From contig CAMLSG010000008.1 in NCBI GenBank assembly GCA_946482635.1, positions 1 through 52,133 of the forward strand: a DNA stretch of 52,133 nt. The letters are read 5' to 3'. A program made the position numbers and the translations under genes. This DNA is from an uncultured Duganella sp. (GTDB taxonomy: Bacteria; Pseudomonadota; Gammaproteobacteria; Burkholderiales; Burkholderiaceae). A model generated the notes under the pieces. It was not told the origin of the DNA and did no database searches. It worked only from the letters and a program-made list of their open reading frames with translations. This document shows, piece by piece, positions 18,922-26,463 of the stretch. How positions within the stretch are numbered: the stretch's first letter is position 1; each line of letters opens with the position of its first letter.

Positions 18922-19844
18922 TGCGGTGCTTCTCCTTCAAGCAATTCGAACAACTGGTGCATGGCTGCGGGCGGCGGCGGGGTGGCGCCGGACTGCAGAC
19001 AGGCGGCAGAACCGGCAGCCAGTGCTGCGTGCAAATGGGACTGCAGGGAACGCCCAGGATGGCGCGCGAGGCTGTGCAACAGGCCGGCCACGCTGGCGTC
19101 GCCGGCGCCGACCGTATCGACCACTGCGACTGCCGGCGCCCGTGCATCGGCACGCTGCTCGCCATGGAACAGGCTCGCACCCTGGCCGCCGCGCGTCAGC
19201 AGGCAATGCGCGGAAGGCGCGGCGGCGCGCAACTGCTGCAGCGCCTCGTCCAGCGGAACGCCGGGGAACAGGCCGCGCAGGTCGTCGTCGGACACCTTGA
19301 TCACGTCGGCCAACTCCGCCATGCTGCGCAGGGTTGGCGCGTAGCGGTCGTCCATCAGGTTGCGGTAGTTCGGGTCATAGCTGATGGCCACGCCCTGCTC
19401 TTTCAGCTTTTCCGCCAGGGCGACCAGGTTCGAAGCCAGCGGTTCGCGCGCCAGGCTGATGCCCCCGAAGTGCGCCCAGCGCAGGTCGCGCGACCAGTAT
19501 TCCGGCAGCGCTTCCGCATCGAAATGCAGGTCGGCGCTATCATCGCCGATGAAGAAATAGCGCGGCGGCTCGCCTTGTTCCACAATCGCCAGCAGCGGCG
19601 AACGTTCGACGCGCTGCAGCAGGCGCATGTCCAGGCCAACGGCTTCGCTGGCAGCCCACAGCGCATCGCCGAAACGATCGCAGCTGATGGCGCCGGCGAA
19701 AGCGGTGCGCTCGCCCAGCACGGCCAGCGCGCGCGCCACGTTCCATACAGAGCCGCCGACGCGGCTGACCCACCGTTCGTGGCCCTGGTAAATCATGTCG
19801 GTGAGCGCCTCGCCTGCGCACAGCATCAGCGGTGCATCACGCAT
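18918..19844 (-). CDS. PfkB-family sugar kinase, probable fructokinase
   Basis: A 308-residue ribokinase/PfkB-fold kinase. It begins MRDAPLMLCAGEALTDMI and has the substrate-binding GGSVWNVARALAVLG pattern and the C-terminal catalytic signature DTVGAGDASVAGLL with the base Asp near residue 249. The ATG at 19844 overlaps the isomerase stop by 8 bp, a translationally coupled arrangement; the frame is open further upstream only inside that gene. In context it should phosphorylate the fructose made from mannose by the preceding enzyme, giving fructose-6-phosphate. Another sugar specificity (for example mannose) cannot be excluded from sequence alone. Confidence 0.88.
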   Translation of the reverse strand: MRDAPLMLCAGEALTDMIYQGHERWVSRVGGSVWNVARALAVLGERTAFAGAISCDRFGDALWAASEAVGLDMRLLQRVERSPLLAIVEQGEPPRYFFIGDDSADLHFDAEALPEYWSRDLRWAHFGGISLAREPLASNLVALAEKLKEQGVAISYDPNYRNLMDDRYAPTLRSMAELADVIKVSDDDLRGLFPGVPLDEALQQLRAAAPSAHCLLTRGGQGASLFHGEQRADARAPAVAVVDTVGAGDASVAGLLHSLARHPGRSLQSHLHAALAAGSAACLQSGATPPPPAAMHQLFELLEGEAPQ

Positions 19845-21051
19845 GATCGACAGCTCCCAATACCGCCACGATGTCGTAGCAGGCACCCATGGTGTGGTAA
19901 TCCACCTTGCCGGCCGGGCTCTTTTCGTCGCTCAGTTTGCGGTTGTCACCGGACAGGATGCGGTACCAGGCGCCATGCACATGATCGACAAAGTGGGTCC
20001 AGCTATAGGCCCACAGGCGCTGGTACCAGTCCCAGTACTCCGAGTTGCCGGTACGCTTGGCCAGCATGGCCGCAGCCGCCGCACTCTCGGCCTGCACCCA
20101 GAAATACTTGTGCGGGTCGCACACGGCCAGGTCGGGCGCCAGCGAATAGCACAGGCCACCATGTTCGGCGTCCCATCCCTTGCCCACCGCTGCATGGAAC
20201 AGCCGTTCCGCAGTCGGGAGCAGCCAGCCCAGGTCCTTGTTCAGCGCAGCACCGCGCGCTTCCAGTTGCAGCAGCAGCTTGGCCCATTCGGTGAAATGGC
20301 CCGGCTGGTAGCCCCATGGGCGGAACAGGTTCTCCGGATCGTCGATATTGAAGCGCCAGTCCGGCTGCCAGCTTGTATCGTAGTGCTCCCAGATCAAGCC
20401 GCCGCAGCGGGCGGCTTGGCGCTGGGTGATGTTGAAGGCGACGGTGTAGGCCCGTTCCAGGTAGCGCAGCTCGCCGGTGGCCTGGTGCGCAGCCAGCATT
20501 GCTTCGCATGCGTGCATATTGGCGTTCTGGCCGCGGTAGCTCGAAAGCACGCTCCAGTCACGGCTTGCTTCGTCGGCGTACAGGCCGGCCTGCTCGTCCC
20601 AGAAGCGTTTTTCCATCAGTTCGAACGTTTCACCGATCCAGGCACGCGCCTCTTCCAGTCCCGCCATCGTGGCATGGGAATAAGCGAGCAGCACGAAGGC
20701 CTGGCCGTAAGCGTGCTGGGTACCATCCTCTACTTCGCGGCCGTTCAGCATCCAGGCATAGCCACTGCCCGCCGGATCGCGGTGCACCTCGCGCAGGAAG
20801 CGCAAGGCATGGCGCGCGCCTTCCAGGTAAGCGGGATCGTGGAAATGACGGTAAGCCATCGAATAGGTGAACACGAAGCGCGTGCTGCTGACCAGGTGGC
20901 GATGCCCGGCGTCATAAACCGTGCCGTCGTCCTTGAAGTAGTGATAGAGACCGCCGGCTGGATCGATCGCGCGCGGGTGGTAAAAGCGCATGGTGTGGCG
21001 CGCGTGGTCGAGCAGTACGTCCGGGTTGCGGAAATTCGGGAGATTAGTCAT
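19837..21051 (-). CDS. AGE-family epimerase/isomerase, probable mannose isomerase
   Basis: A 404-residue (alpha/alpha)6-barrel protein of the N-acylglucosamine 2-epimerase family. Typical patterns are AGGLYHYFKDDGTVYD near the N-terminus, LSSYRGQNANMHACEAMLAA, and GYQPGHFTEWAKLLLQLE with the catalytic His near residue 250. A second conserved His lies in HVHGAWYRIL. The absence of a nucleotide-binding region and the locus context favour a YihS-like aldose-ketose isomerase converting D-mannose to D-fructose over an N-acetylsugar epimerase. It lies 19 nt downstream of lacI and overlaps the kinase by 8 bp. Cellobiose 2-epimerase is an alternative within the same fold. Confidence 0.86.
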   Translation of the reverse strand: MTNLPNFRNPDVLLDHARHTMRFYHPRAIDPAGGLYHYFKDDGTVYDAGHRHLVSSTRFVFTYSMAYRHFHDPAYLEGARHALRFLREVHRDPAGSGYAWMLNGREVEDGTQHAYGQAFVLLAYSHATMAGLEEARAWIGETFELMEKRFWDEQAGLYADEASRDWSVLSSYRGQNANMHACEAMLAAHQATGELRYLERAYTVAFNITQRQAARCGGLIWEHYDTSWQPDWRFNIDDPENLFRPWGYQPGHFTEWAKLLLQLEARGAALNKDLGWLLPTAERLFHAAVGKGWDAEHGGLCYSLAPDLAVCDPHKYFWVQAESAAAAAMLAKRTGNSEYWDWYQRLWAYSWTHFVDHVHGAWYRILSGDNRKLSDEKSPAGKVDYHTMGACYDIVAVLGAVDHA

Positions 21052-21070
21052 GTTAGGCCTGGTGAGTACG

Positions 21071-22057
21071 CTAGTCGTCGCAACTGCTTTCGCGCACGAT
21101 CAATTCGACTGGCATGGTTATCTGGGAGGGGTCTTCTTCTGGCTTCTGCAGCAGCAGCTCGATCCCCGCCCGTCCCAGGTCTTCCTTGTCGACGTGGATG
21201 GTGCTGAGCGGGGGAATGGCTGCGGAGGCGCTGCTGATATCGTCAAAGCCGACAATGGCTATGTCGTGCGGGATCTTCATGCCTTCATTCAGGCAGTACT
21301 TCATGGCGACCAGCGCCGTGCTGTCGTTGTAGCAGAACAGGGCATCGGGCCGTTTCGGAAGGCTGAGCAGGCTGCGCATGGCTTCCACCACAGCCTCGTC
21401 GCCCTCGCCCATGGTAGGGACGATGACTTCCAGGTCCGGATCGGCGAACACCTTGGCGTCGAATAGCGCCTGGCGGAAGCCTCGGTTGCGCTGCTGGATA
21501 CTGTAGTGCGCCAGGGAGCCGGACATCATGGCGATGCGCTTGCGGCCGCAGCGCAGCAGGTGCTGGGTAGCGAGGTAGCCGCCCCGCACATTGTCCGGGT
21601 TGATCGAGGTGAAGCCACGGCGGTGCATGTCCACCAGGACGATCGGCTTGCCGGACTGCTGCAGGGCAGCCAGCACTTCCGGCTCGAAGAAGCCTGCACA
21701 CAGGATGGCGTCGGGCTGGTGCACGCGGATCAGGCCCTGCACCGGTTCTGCCGGACCCACTGCAATGAAGGACAGGGCGATGCCCTCGCGCCGGCAAGCC
21801 GCTTCCGCGCCGTGCAGCACCGGGGAGTAGAACTGGCTCGACGCCAGGGTGTTGTGCTGGCTGTGCAACAGGAAGGCGATGCGGCGGATGCGGCCCTTCT
21901 TGAGCTGCCCGAAGTCATAACCCATTTTCTCGGCGGCCTGGCGCACCTGGTTGCGGGTGACCTCGGTCATGCCGGCCTGGTTCTTCAGCGCACGCGAAAC
22001 CGTACCGATCGACAGCCCGGTGGCTTCGGCGATGTCGCGCAAAGTAACCTGGCTCAC
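21071..22057 (-). CDS. LacI-family transcriptional regulator of the mannoside operon
   Basis: About 328 residues from a GTG at 22057: VSQVTLRDIAEATGLSIGTV gives the LacI helix-turn-helix and SRALKN the hinge-side helix. A periplasmic-binding-protein-like sensor domain follows (RRIAFLLHSQHNTLASSQFY; IVGFDDISSASAAIPPLSTI). An in-frame TTG at 22102 could extend it by 15 residues, but no ribosome binding site serves it. The GTG overlaps the stop of an 11-codon leader ORF that has a good SD, so coupling is likely. It is the first protein gene of lacI-AGE-pfkB-GH92-MFS-GH31 and probably senses a mannose-derived sugar. Autorepression through the inverted repeats in its own leader is plausible. Confidence 0.9.
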   Translation of the reverse strand: MSQVTLRDIAEATGLSIGTVSRALKNQAGMTEVTRNQVRQAAEKMGYDFGQLKKGRIRRIAFLLHSQHNTLASSQFYSPVLHGAEAACRREGIALSFIAVGPAEPVQGLIRVHQPDAILCAGFFEPEVLAALQQSGKPIVLVDMHRRGFTSINPDNVRGGYLATQHLLRCGRKRIAMMSGSLAHYSIQQRNRGFRQALFDAKVFADPDLEVIVPTMGEGDEAVVEAMRSLLSLPKRPDALFCYNDSTALVAMKYCLNEGMKIPHDIAIVGFDDISSASAAIPPLSTIHVDKEDLGRAGIELLLQKPEEDPSQITMPVELIVRESSCDD

Positions 22058-22089
22058 GGCTGCACCCTCTGGCGAGAATTCAAGTGCAT
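22054..22089 (-). CDS. 11-codon leader ORF overlapping the lacI start
   Basis: ATG at 22089-22087 reads MHLNSRQRVQP and stops at TGA 22056-22054. The TGA overlaps the GTG start of the regulator (GTGA). GGAGA lies 6 nt upstream of the ATG, better than any site directly before lacI. This looks like a translational-coupling leader peptide; expression is not proven. Confidence 0.45.
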   Translation of the reverse strand: MHLNSRQRVQP

Positions 22090-22115
22090 GAAGTGTCTCC
22101 AATGTTCAGTTTAAT

Positions 22116-22135
22116 AAACGCTTCTTCGAGCGTTT
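22116..22135. promoter_or_regulatory. Inverted repeat, candidate LacI operator
   Basis: AAACGCT-TCTTCG-AGCGTTT is a perfect 7-bp inverted repeat with a 6-bp spacer, carrying the ACG/CGT core often seen in LacI-family sites. It sits in the 5' leader of the lacI operon, about 45-60 nt downstream of the predicted transcript start, where a bound repressor could act as a roadblock. Assignment to this LacI protein is inference. Confidence 0.5.
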
Positions 22136-22136
22136 C

Positions 22137-22170
22137 CAGGCGCCGGGTTTTTCCCGTTTTCCTGCGCCTG
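22137..22170. promoter_or_regulatory. Second inverted repeat in the lacI leader
   Basis: CAGGCGC (22137-22143) pairs with GCGCCTG (22164-22170), and an inner CGGG-TTTTT-CCCG hairpin lies between them. In RNA this would form a stable stem directly after the predicted transcript start. It could be a regulatory leader structure or a partial terminator (the minus-strand RNA has A-rich, not U-rich, inner segments, so termination is less likely). Confidence 0.35.
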
Positions 22171-22183
22171 TACATGGGTAAGT

Positions 22184-22213
22184 TTTATATCAGCCGCCTT
22201 TTGGGGGCGTCAA
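22184..22213 (-). promoter_or_regulatory. Sigma70-type promoter of the lacI-led mannoside operon
   Basis: On the minus strand TTGACG (22213-22208) and TATAAA (22189-22184) are separated by 18 bp. The predicted transcript start is near 22177, giving a leader of about 120 nt that contains both inverted repeats and the 11-codon ORF. It lies between the beta-mannosidase stop and lacI, so the lacI operon probably has its own promoter apart from that of the receptor genes. Confidence 0.6.
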
Positions 22214-22248
22214 CAAAAGCAGTAAAAACCGCTGTCTTTTAGCTTGTT

Positions 22249-24882
22249 TTAGTAAACACGAACCTCGCCGGCTAATGTGCGCAGGCGCAGCGCTTTGCGC
22301 AACGTCGCCAGGCCGGCTTTGGATGCAATATGCAAGGTCACCGTTTCGCCAGGCAGCAGCGTGATTGCGTTATCGGCAACGTTAGCATCTGCATCGCCAA
22401 AATCGATCCACAAGGCGCGGGCGAGCTTTGCGGCACGCAATTCGAGCACATAACCGTTACCGTCGCGGCGCAGCTGCGCATGCAGGCCGGGATCGGGCCA
22501 GCGCATCTCCTTGGCGGCCTTGAAATACACCACGCGCCGCGAGGCTGGCTCGCCTTGGGCCTGCAGGTCGAACACCGCCACAGTAACGGCAGGATCGGCA
22601 TCGCCGAGCAAATCCCTGTCGAAGTAGTCGGCCAGCTTCGCCGCCGAGAGCGGTGCCAGCTCGACCGGCCTGCGTTCATCGCGCAGCACTTTGCCGTCGA
22701 GGGTGATGAGACGCATCCGCAACGCGCCGCGAACGGTGTGCGCGCGGTCATTCAGAACGCTGAGCGATGTCTGGCCTTCCGCGTTACGCAGCGCAGCCAC
22801 GGCAACCGGCGCATAAAAGCGCCGGGCATGGAATTGCAGTGCCTTCCAGCGTCCAAACCAGTCAATACTCGACCACGAAGCGCCCGGCCACACATCATTG
22901 AGCTGCCAGTACAGCGAGCCCATTGTGTAAGGCCTGCTGGCGCGATGGTGCAAGGCTGCCAGTTCAATGCCTTCCGCCTGCGCCGCCTGGCCAAGATAGA
23001 CAAATTCCGCAAAGTCCTTCGGCTCGCCAAACTCGTAGTTCACGTACTTCATCAGGCGTTCATTGCCCTTGCCGGCCATGAATTTCTGGTGTGCCTCGAT
23101 GACCGGGGTGGCAATGCCTTGCTCGCCCCGCCTGGCGAATGAGTCGATCGTGCGTTGCACAGGCCACGCCTGAAGTCCGTATTCGGACATGAAGCGCGGC
23201 GCAATCTCAAGGTACTTCGAGGGTGGATGCGCCGGGTTGCCCCACACTTCCCAGTAATGCATATCGCCGCTGGTTGGGGTATTGGCCACCTCGGCCAGGT
23301 CGTCGCTGGGCGAACTGGCCCAGTAGGCAATGCCGCCGCCCTCCTCTTCGACGACCTTGCGCAGGTCGCTGCCAAACAGCTGCACGTAGCCGTTCCAGAC
23401 CTTGTTTGCGAAGACCGGATCTGCCGCCATCATCTCCTTGCCAGGCCCCCAGTACTTCCAGGAGATTTCTTCCTCGTTATTGCCGCACCAAAGGACCAGG
23501 CTCGGATGATTTCGCAGGCGCCGTACGTTGTCGCGCGCCTCGACAATCACGTTGGCGCGGAACGCATCATCATAGGCTGGTGGCATTCCCCCGCCAAACA
23601 TGAAGTCCTGCCACACCAGCAGGCCAAGTTCATCGGCCATGTCGAAGAATTCATCGCTCTCGTAATAGCCGCCACCCCAGCTGCGCAGGAAGTTCATGTT
23701 TGCGTCGCGCGCCGATTGCAGGACACGCCGCAATTGCGCCTTGTCTACACGAGGCTGGAACATATCGAACGGTATGCTGTTCGCGCCTTTGGCGAAGATG
23801 GGAATGCCGTTGACTTCAAAATAGAAGCTCTTGCCCTTGCCGTCCGGATCGCGGCGCAGGGAAATACTGCGCAAGCCGGTGCGGGCGCCCGCTTTCCCAT
23901 CGCCGATTTGAACTTCAAAGCGGTATAGCGGCTGGGCGCCGTAGCCGTTCGGGAACCAGCGCTGCGGGCGGTCTATGTGCAGGGGAAGCTCAACGCGGTT
24001 GGCGCCTGCGCGCAGTTCGACGCGGCGCAGCGCCGCCAGCGAACGCTTGCCATCCGGCGCGGTTTGCCACAGGCGCAGGTCGAACGCGCCATCCTGCACT
24101 GCATCGACTGTCGCCACCGCCGCAATGTCGGCGCGCGATTCGTCGACGTGATCCTGCCGTAGATGCAGGTTATCGATGCGCACTGCATCCCAACTTTCCA
24201 GCACGACCGGCTTCCAGATGCCGGCAGTAACATAGCGCGGCCCCCAGTCCCAGCCATAGTGGTAGCCGGGCTTGCGCACGAAGTTGCCCGTCATCGCATC
24301 GGGCGGTTCATCGCCGAAGGGAGAAGGATAGTTGCCGGCCAGCTTGCGCGGCATGGCCTGCACCGCCGGCAGCAGCCTGGCGATCGGCGAGCGCAGTACG
24401 ATACGCAACTCGTTGCCTTTTGCACGCAGCTTGTCCTGTACCGGAATTCGCCAGGTTCGGAAGGCGTTATCGGCGTCGAGCAGTTTTTCACCATTCAACC
24501 AGACCTCGGCGAAGGTATCGAGCCCTTCGAACACCAGGTCGCTGCGCGCCGCGCGGCGCGGGGCATCGAAACGCGTGCGGTACTCCCAGTCGGCAAGACC
24601 GATCCATTGCAGGCCAGCTTCCGGCGCACCGACGTAAGGATCTGGAATCAGCTTGTTCGCGAACAGGTCGGTGTGCACGGTGCCCGGCACTTTTGCGGCA
24701 TGCCACGGCACGGCTTCGGGATGCGCTGCCTGTTGCGCATTGCCCGTGACGAGGCGGAACGTCCAGCCCTTGCCAATGGCAACGCGTTCCGGCGCGGCGG
24801 CCGTGGCGACTGCGGCGGCAACCGTCAGGCACAGGCCAAGAAGCAGCACGACCAAAGAGCGCCAGTACAGGTGCGTGTTCAT
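22249..24882 (-). CDS. Glycoside hydrolase family 2 beta-mannosidase, secreted
   Basis: An 877-residue enzyme with an N-terminal signal (MNTHLYWRSLVVLLLGLCLT). The jelly-roll start (VAIGKGWTFRLV; WEYRTRFDAPRRAARSDLVF; EGLDTFAEVWLNGEKLLDAD) is characteristic of GH2 beta-mannosidases. The barrel holds the acid/base region NHPSLVLWCGNNEEEISW and the nucleophile segment FMSEYGLQAWP. The ATG at 24882 overlaps the halogenase stop by 4 bp and was chosen because it gives the signal peptide. The enzyme removes terminal beta-mannose, for example from mannobiose or the Man-beta-1,4-GlcNAc core of N-glycans. It is probably periplasmic. The TAA stop lies 36 nt from the lacI promoter -35. Confidence 0.92.
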   Translation of the reverse strand: MNTHLYWRSLVVLLLGLCLTVAAAVATAAAPERVAIGKGWTFRLVTGNAQQAAHPEAVPWHAAKVPGTVHTDLFANKLIPDPYVGAPEAGLQWIGLADWEYRTRFDAPRRAARSDLVFEGLDTFAEVWLNGEKLLDADNAFRTWRIPVQDKLRAKGNELRIVLRSPIARLLPAVQAMPRKLAGNYPSPFGDEPPDAMTGNFVRKPGYHYGWDWGPRYVTAGIWKPVVLESWDAVRIDNLHLRQDHVDESRADIAAVATVDAVQDGAFDLRLWQTAPDGKRSLAALRRVELRAGANRVELPLHIDRPQRWFPNGYGAQPLYRFEVQIGDGKAGARTGLRSISLRRDPDGKGKSFYFEVNGIPIFAKGANSIPFDMFQPRVDKAQLRRVLQSARDANMNFLRSWGGGYYESDEFFDMADELGLLVWQDFMFGGGMPPAYDDAFRANVIVEARDNVRRLRNHPSLVLWCGNNEEEISWKYWGPGKEMMAADPVFANKVWNGYVQLFGSDLRKVVEEEGGGIAYWASSPSDDLAEVANTPTSGDMHYWEVWGNPAHPPSKYLEIAPRFMSEYGLQAWPVQRTIDSFARRGEQGIATPVIEAHQKFMAGKGNERLMKYVNYEFGEPKDFAEFVYLGQAAQAEGIELAALHHRASRPYTMGSLYWQLNDVWPGASWSSIDWFGRWKALQFHARRFYAPVAVAALRNAEGQTSLSVLNDRAHTVRGALRMRLITLDGKVLRDERRPVELAPLSAAKLADYFDRDLLGDADPAVTVAVFDLQAQGEPASRRVVYFKAAKEMRWPDPGLHAQLRRDGNGYVLELRAAKLARALWIDFGDADANVADNAITLLPGETVTLHIASKAGLATLRKALRLRTLAGEVRVY

Positions 24883-26399
24883 GGCGCCGCCGCTTTCCAG
24901 TGGCGCTCGATCCACTCCTGGTGGGCCGGCATCGCGGCAACGGCATTGGCCAGCATGGCCCGCATGCTTTCGACCACGTCGACCAGCTTTTCCTCCGGCA
25001 TGTCATCCACGATCGGGTGATAACTCTCAGGGACGATGCGCTGGCCCAGCATGACCTGCACCCAGCTTGGCAGCGCGAAGAAATCTTCTCCGTTGCGGAA
25101 GTAGCGGCCGTCGCAGCGAAACAGCTCGATTGCCTCGCGCAGGCTGTCCGGGATGGACATGGTGCGGCAATAATCCCAGAACGGCGAGTCGTCGCGTTCA
25201 GTGGCGTTGTAGTGCAGGATCAGGAAATCCCGCACCCGTTCATACTCAAACACGGACTCACGATTGAAGCGTTCCTCCAGCAGCGGATTGAAGTCGCGCT
25301 TGGGGAAAAGTCCCAGCAGGCGGGTAATGCCCGATTGCGCCAGGTAGATGCTGGTGGATTCCAGCGGTTCGAGGAAACCGCTGGCCAGTCCCAGCGCCAC
25401 CACGTTCTTGTTCCAGAACTTCTTGCGCATGCCGGTGGTGAAACGCAGCGCGCGCGGCTCGGCCAGCGCCTTGCCGTCCAGGTTAGCCAGCAGGGTCGCA
25501 GCAGCTTCGTCATCGCTGATATGCCGGCTCGAATACACATAGCCGTTGCCGGTGCGGTGCTGCAGCGGGATGCGCCACTGCCAGCCTGCCGCGCGCGCGG
25601 TAGAACGGGTGTACGGCGTTATCGGCTTTACGCCTTCGCATGGAACGGCCATTGCCCTGTCGCATGGCAGCCAGTGCGTCCAGTCCACATAACCCGTTTT
25701 CAGCGTTTGCTCGATCAGCAGTCCGCGGAAGCCGGAACAATCGATGAACAATTCACCGTCGACCACCTGGCCGCTTTCCAGCGTGACCGATTCGATAAAG
25801 CCATCGCCTGCGCGCTGGTTCACACCGACGATCTTGCCTTCAATGCGCTGCACGCCGCGCTGTTCGCCCAGTTCGCGCAGGAAGCGCGCGTACAGGCTGG
25901 CGTCGAAATGATAGGCGTAGGCGATGTCGGCCAGCGGCGAGCCCGGAGCTGCATTGCGGTCGCCCGGGGCGAATTTTCCCTGCGGCGCCATGACCGTCTG
26001 CGGCGAGTACTCGCCAATCGGCGCTGCTCTCCCGGACTGGAACAGCTTGAGCCAGAACTGGTGGAACGGCAGCGGACCGAGCGAGCGCCCGATAGTGCCG
26101 AAGCCGTGGATGTAGCTGTCGCCGATACGGCTCCAGTCCTTGAATTCAATACCGAGCTTGATCGTTCCCTGCGTGCGCTTGATGAACTCAGCCTCGTCGA
26201 TGCCGAGCATTTGCCCGTTGAACAGCCGGATATGCGGAACGCTTGCTTCACCCACGCCGACGATGCCGATTTCCTCGGACTCGACCAGGCGCACCGACGC
26301 TCCCTTGCCAAGATAAGTGGCCAGGGCTGCAGCGGCCATCCAGCCCGCGCTCCCGCCGCCAACGATTGTGATCTTGCTGATTCGGTCGTGCAGGTTCAT
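24879..26399 (-). CDS. Tryptophan-halogenase-family FAD-dependent protein
   Basis: A 506-residue flavoprotein (family PF04820 in my judgement). The FAD-binding loop ITIVGGGSAGWMAAAALATY is at the N-terminus. A Lys equivalent to the catalytic Lys of PrnA is in TIKLGIEFKDW (near residue 80). The halogenase motif WxWxIP is present as WQWRIP (near 273), and LEPLESTSIYL holds the conserved Glu (near 345). The full catalytic set suggests a working FADH2-dependent halogenase rather than a simple monooxygenase. It sits between a TonB receptor and a beta-mannosidase and overlaps the latter by 4 bp. No partner flavin reductase is in the window. The substrate and its link to glycan use are unknown. Confidence 0.9.
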   Translation of the reverse strand: MNLHDRISKITIVGGGSAGWMAAAALATYLGKGASVRLVESEEIGIVGVGEASVPHIRLFNGQMLGIDEAEFIKRTQGTIKLGIEFKDWSRIGDSYIHGFGTIGRSLGPLPFHQFWLKLFQSGRAAPIGEYSPQTVMAPQGKFAPGDRNAAPGSPLADIAYAYHFDASLYARFLRELGEQRGVQRIEGKIVGVNQRAGDGFIESVTLESGQVVDGELFIDCSGFRGLLIEQTLKTGYVDWTHWLPCDRAMAVPCEGVKPITPYTRSTARAAGWQWRIPLQHRTGNGYVYSSRHISDDEAAATLLANLDGKALAEPRALRFTTGMRKKFWNKNVVALGLASGFLEPLESTSIYLAQSGITRLLGLFPKRDFNPLLEERFNRESVFEYERVRDFLILHYNATERDDSPFWDYCRTMSIPDSLREAIELFRCDGRYFRNGEDFFALPSWVQVMLGQRIVPESYHPIVDDMPEEKLVDVVESMRAMLANAVAAMPAHQEWIERHWKAAAP

Positions 26400-26417
26400 T
26401 GCGGCACCCATAACAGG

Positions 26418-26450
26418 AAAAAACCTCCCCAGCCGCAAGGCATGGGGAGG
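26418..26450 (-). terminator. Rho-independent terminator after the TonB receptor
   Basis: On the minus strand CCTCCCCA and TGGGGAGG form an 8-bp perfect stem (26450-26443 with 26431-26424) around an 11-nt loop, followed by six T (26423-26418). It lies between the receptor stop and the halogenase start, so it probably makes receptor mRNA more abundant than the downstream enzymes by partial read-through. Confidence 0.8.
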
Positions 26451-26463
26451 AAGGAGGGAAGCA

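Noticed and set aside
22247..22257. TTTTAGTAAAC at the end of the beta-mannosidase gene as a further regulator box
   Set aside because: It encodes the last codons and stop of the gene (VY then TAA), so the match may be chance; it was not counted in the motif set.
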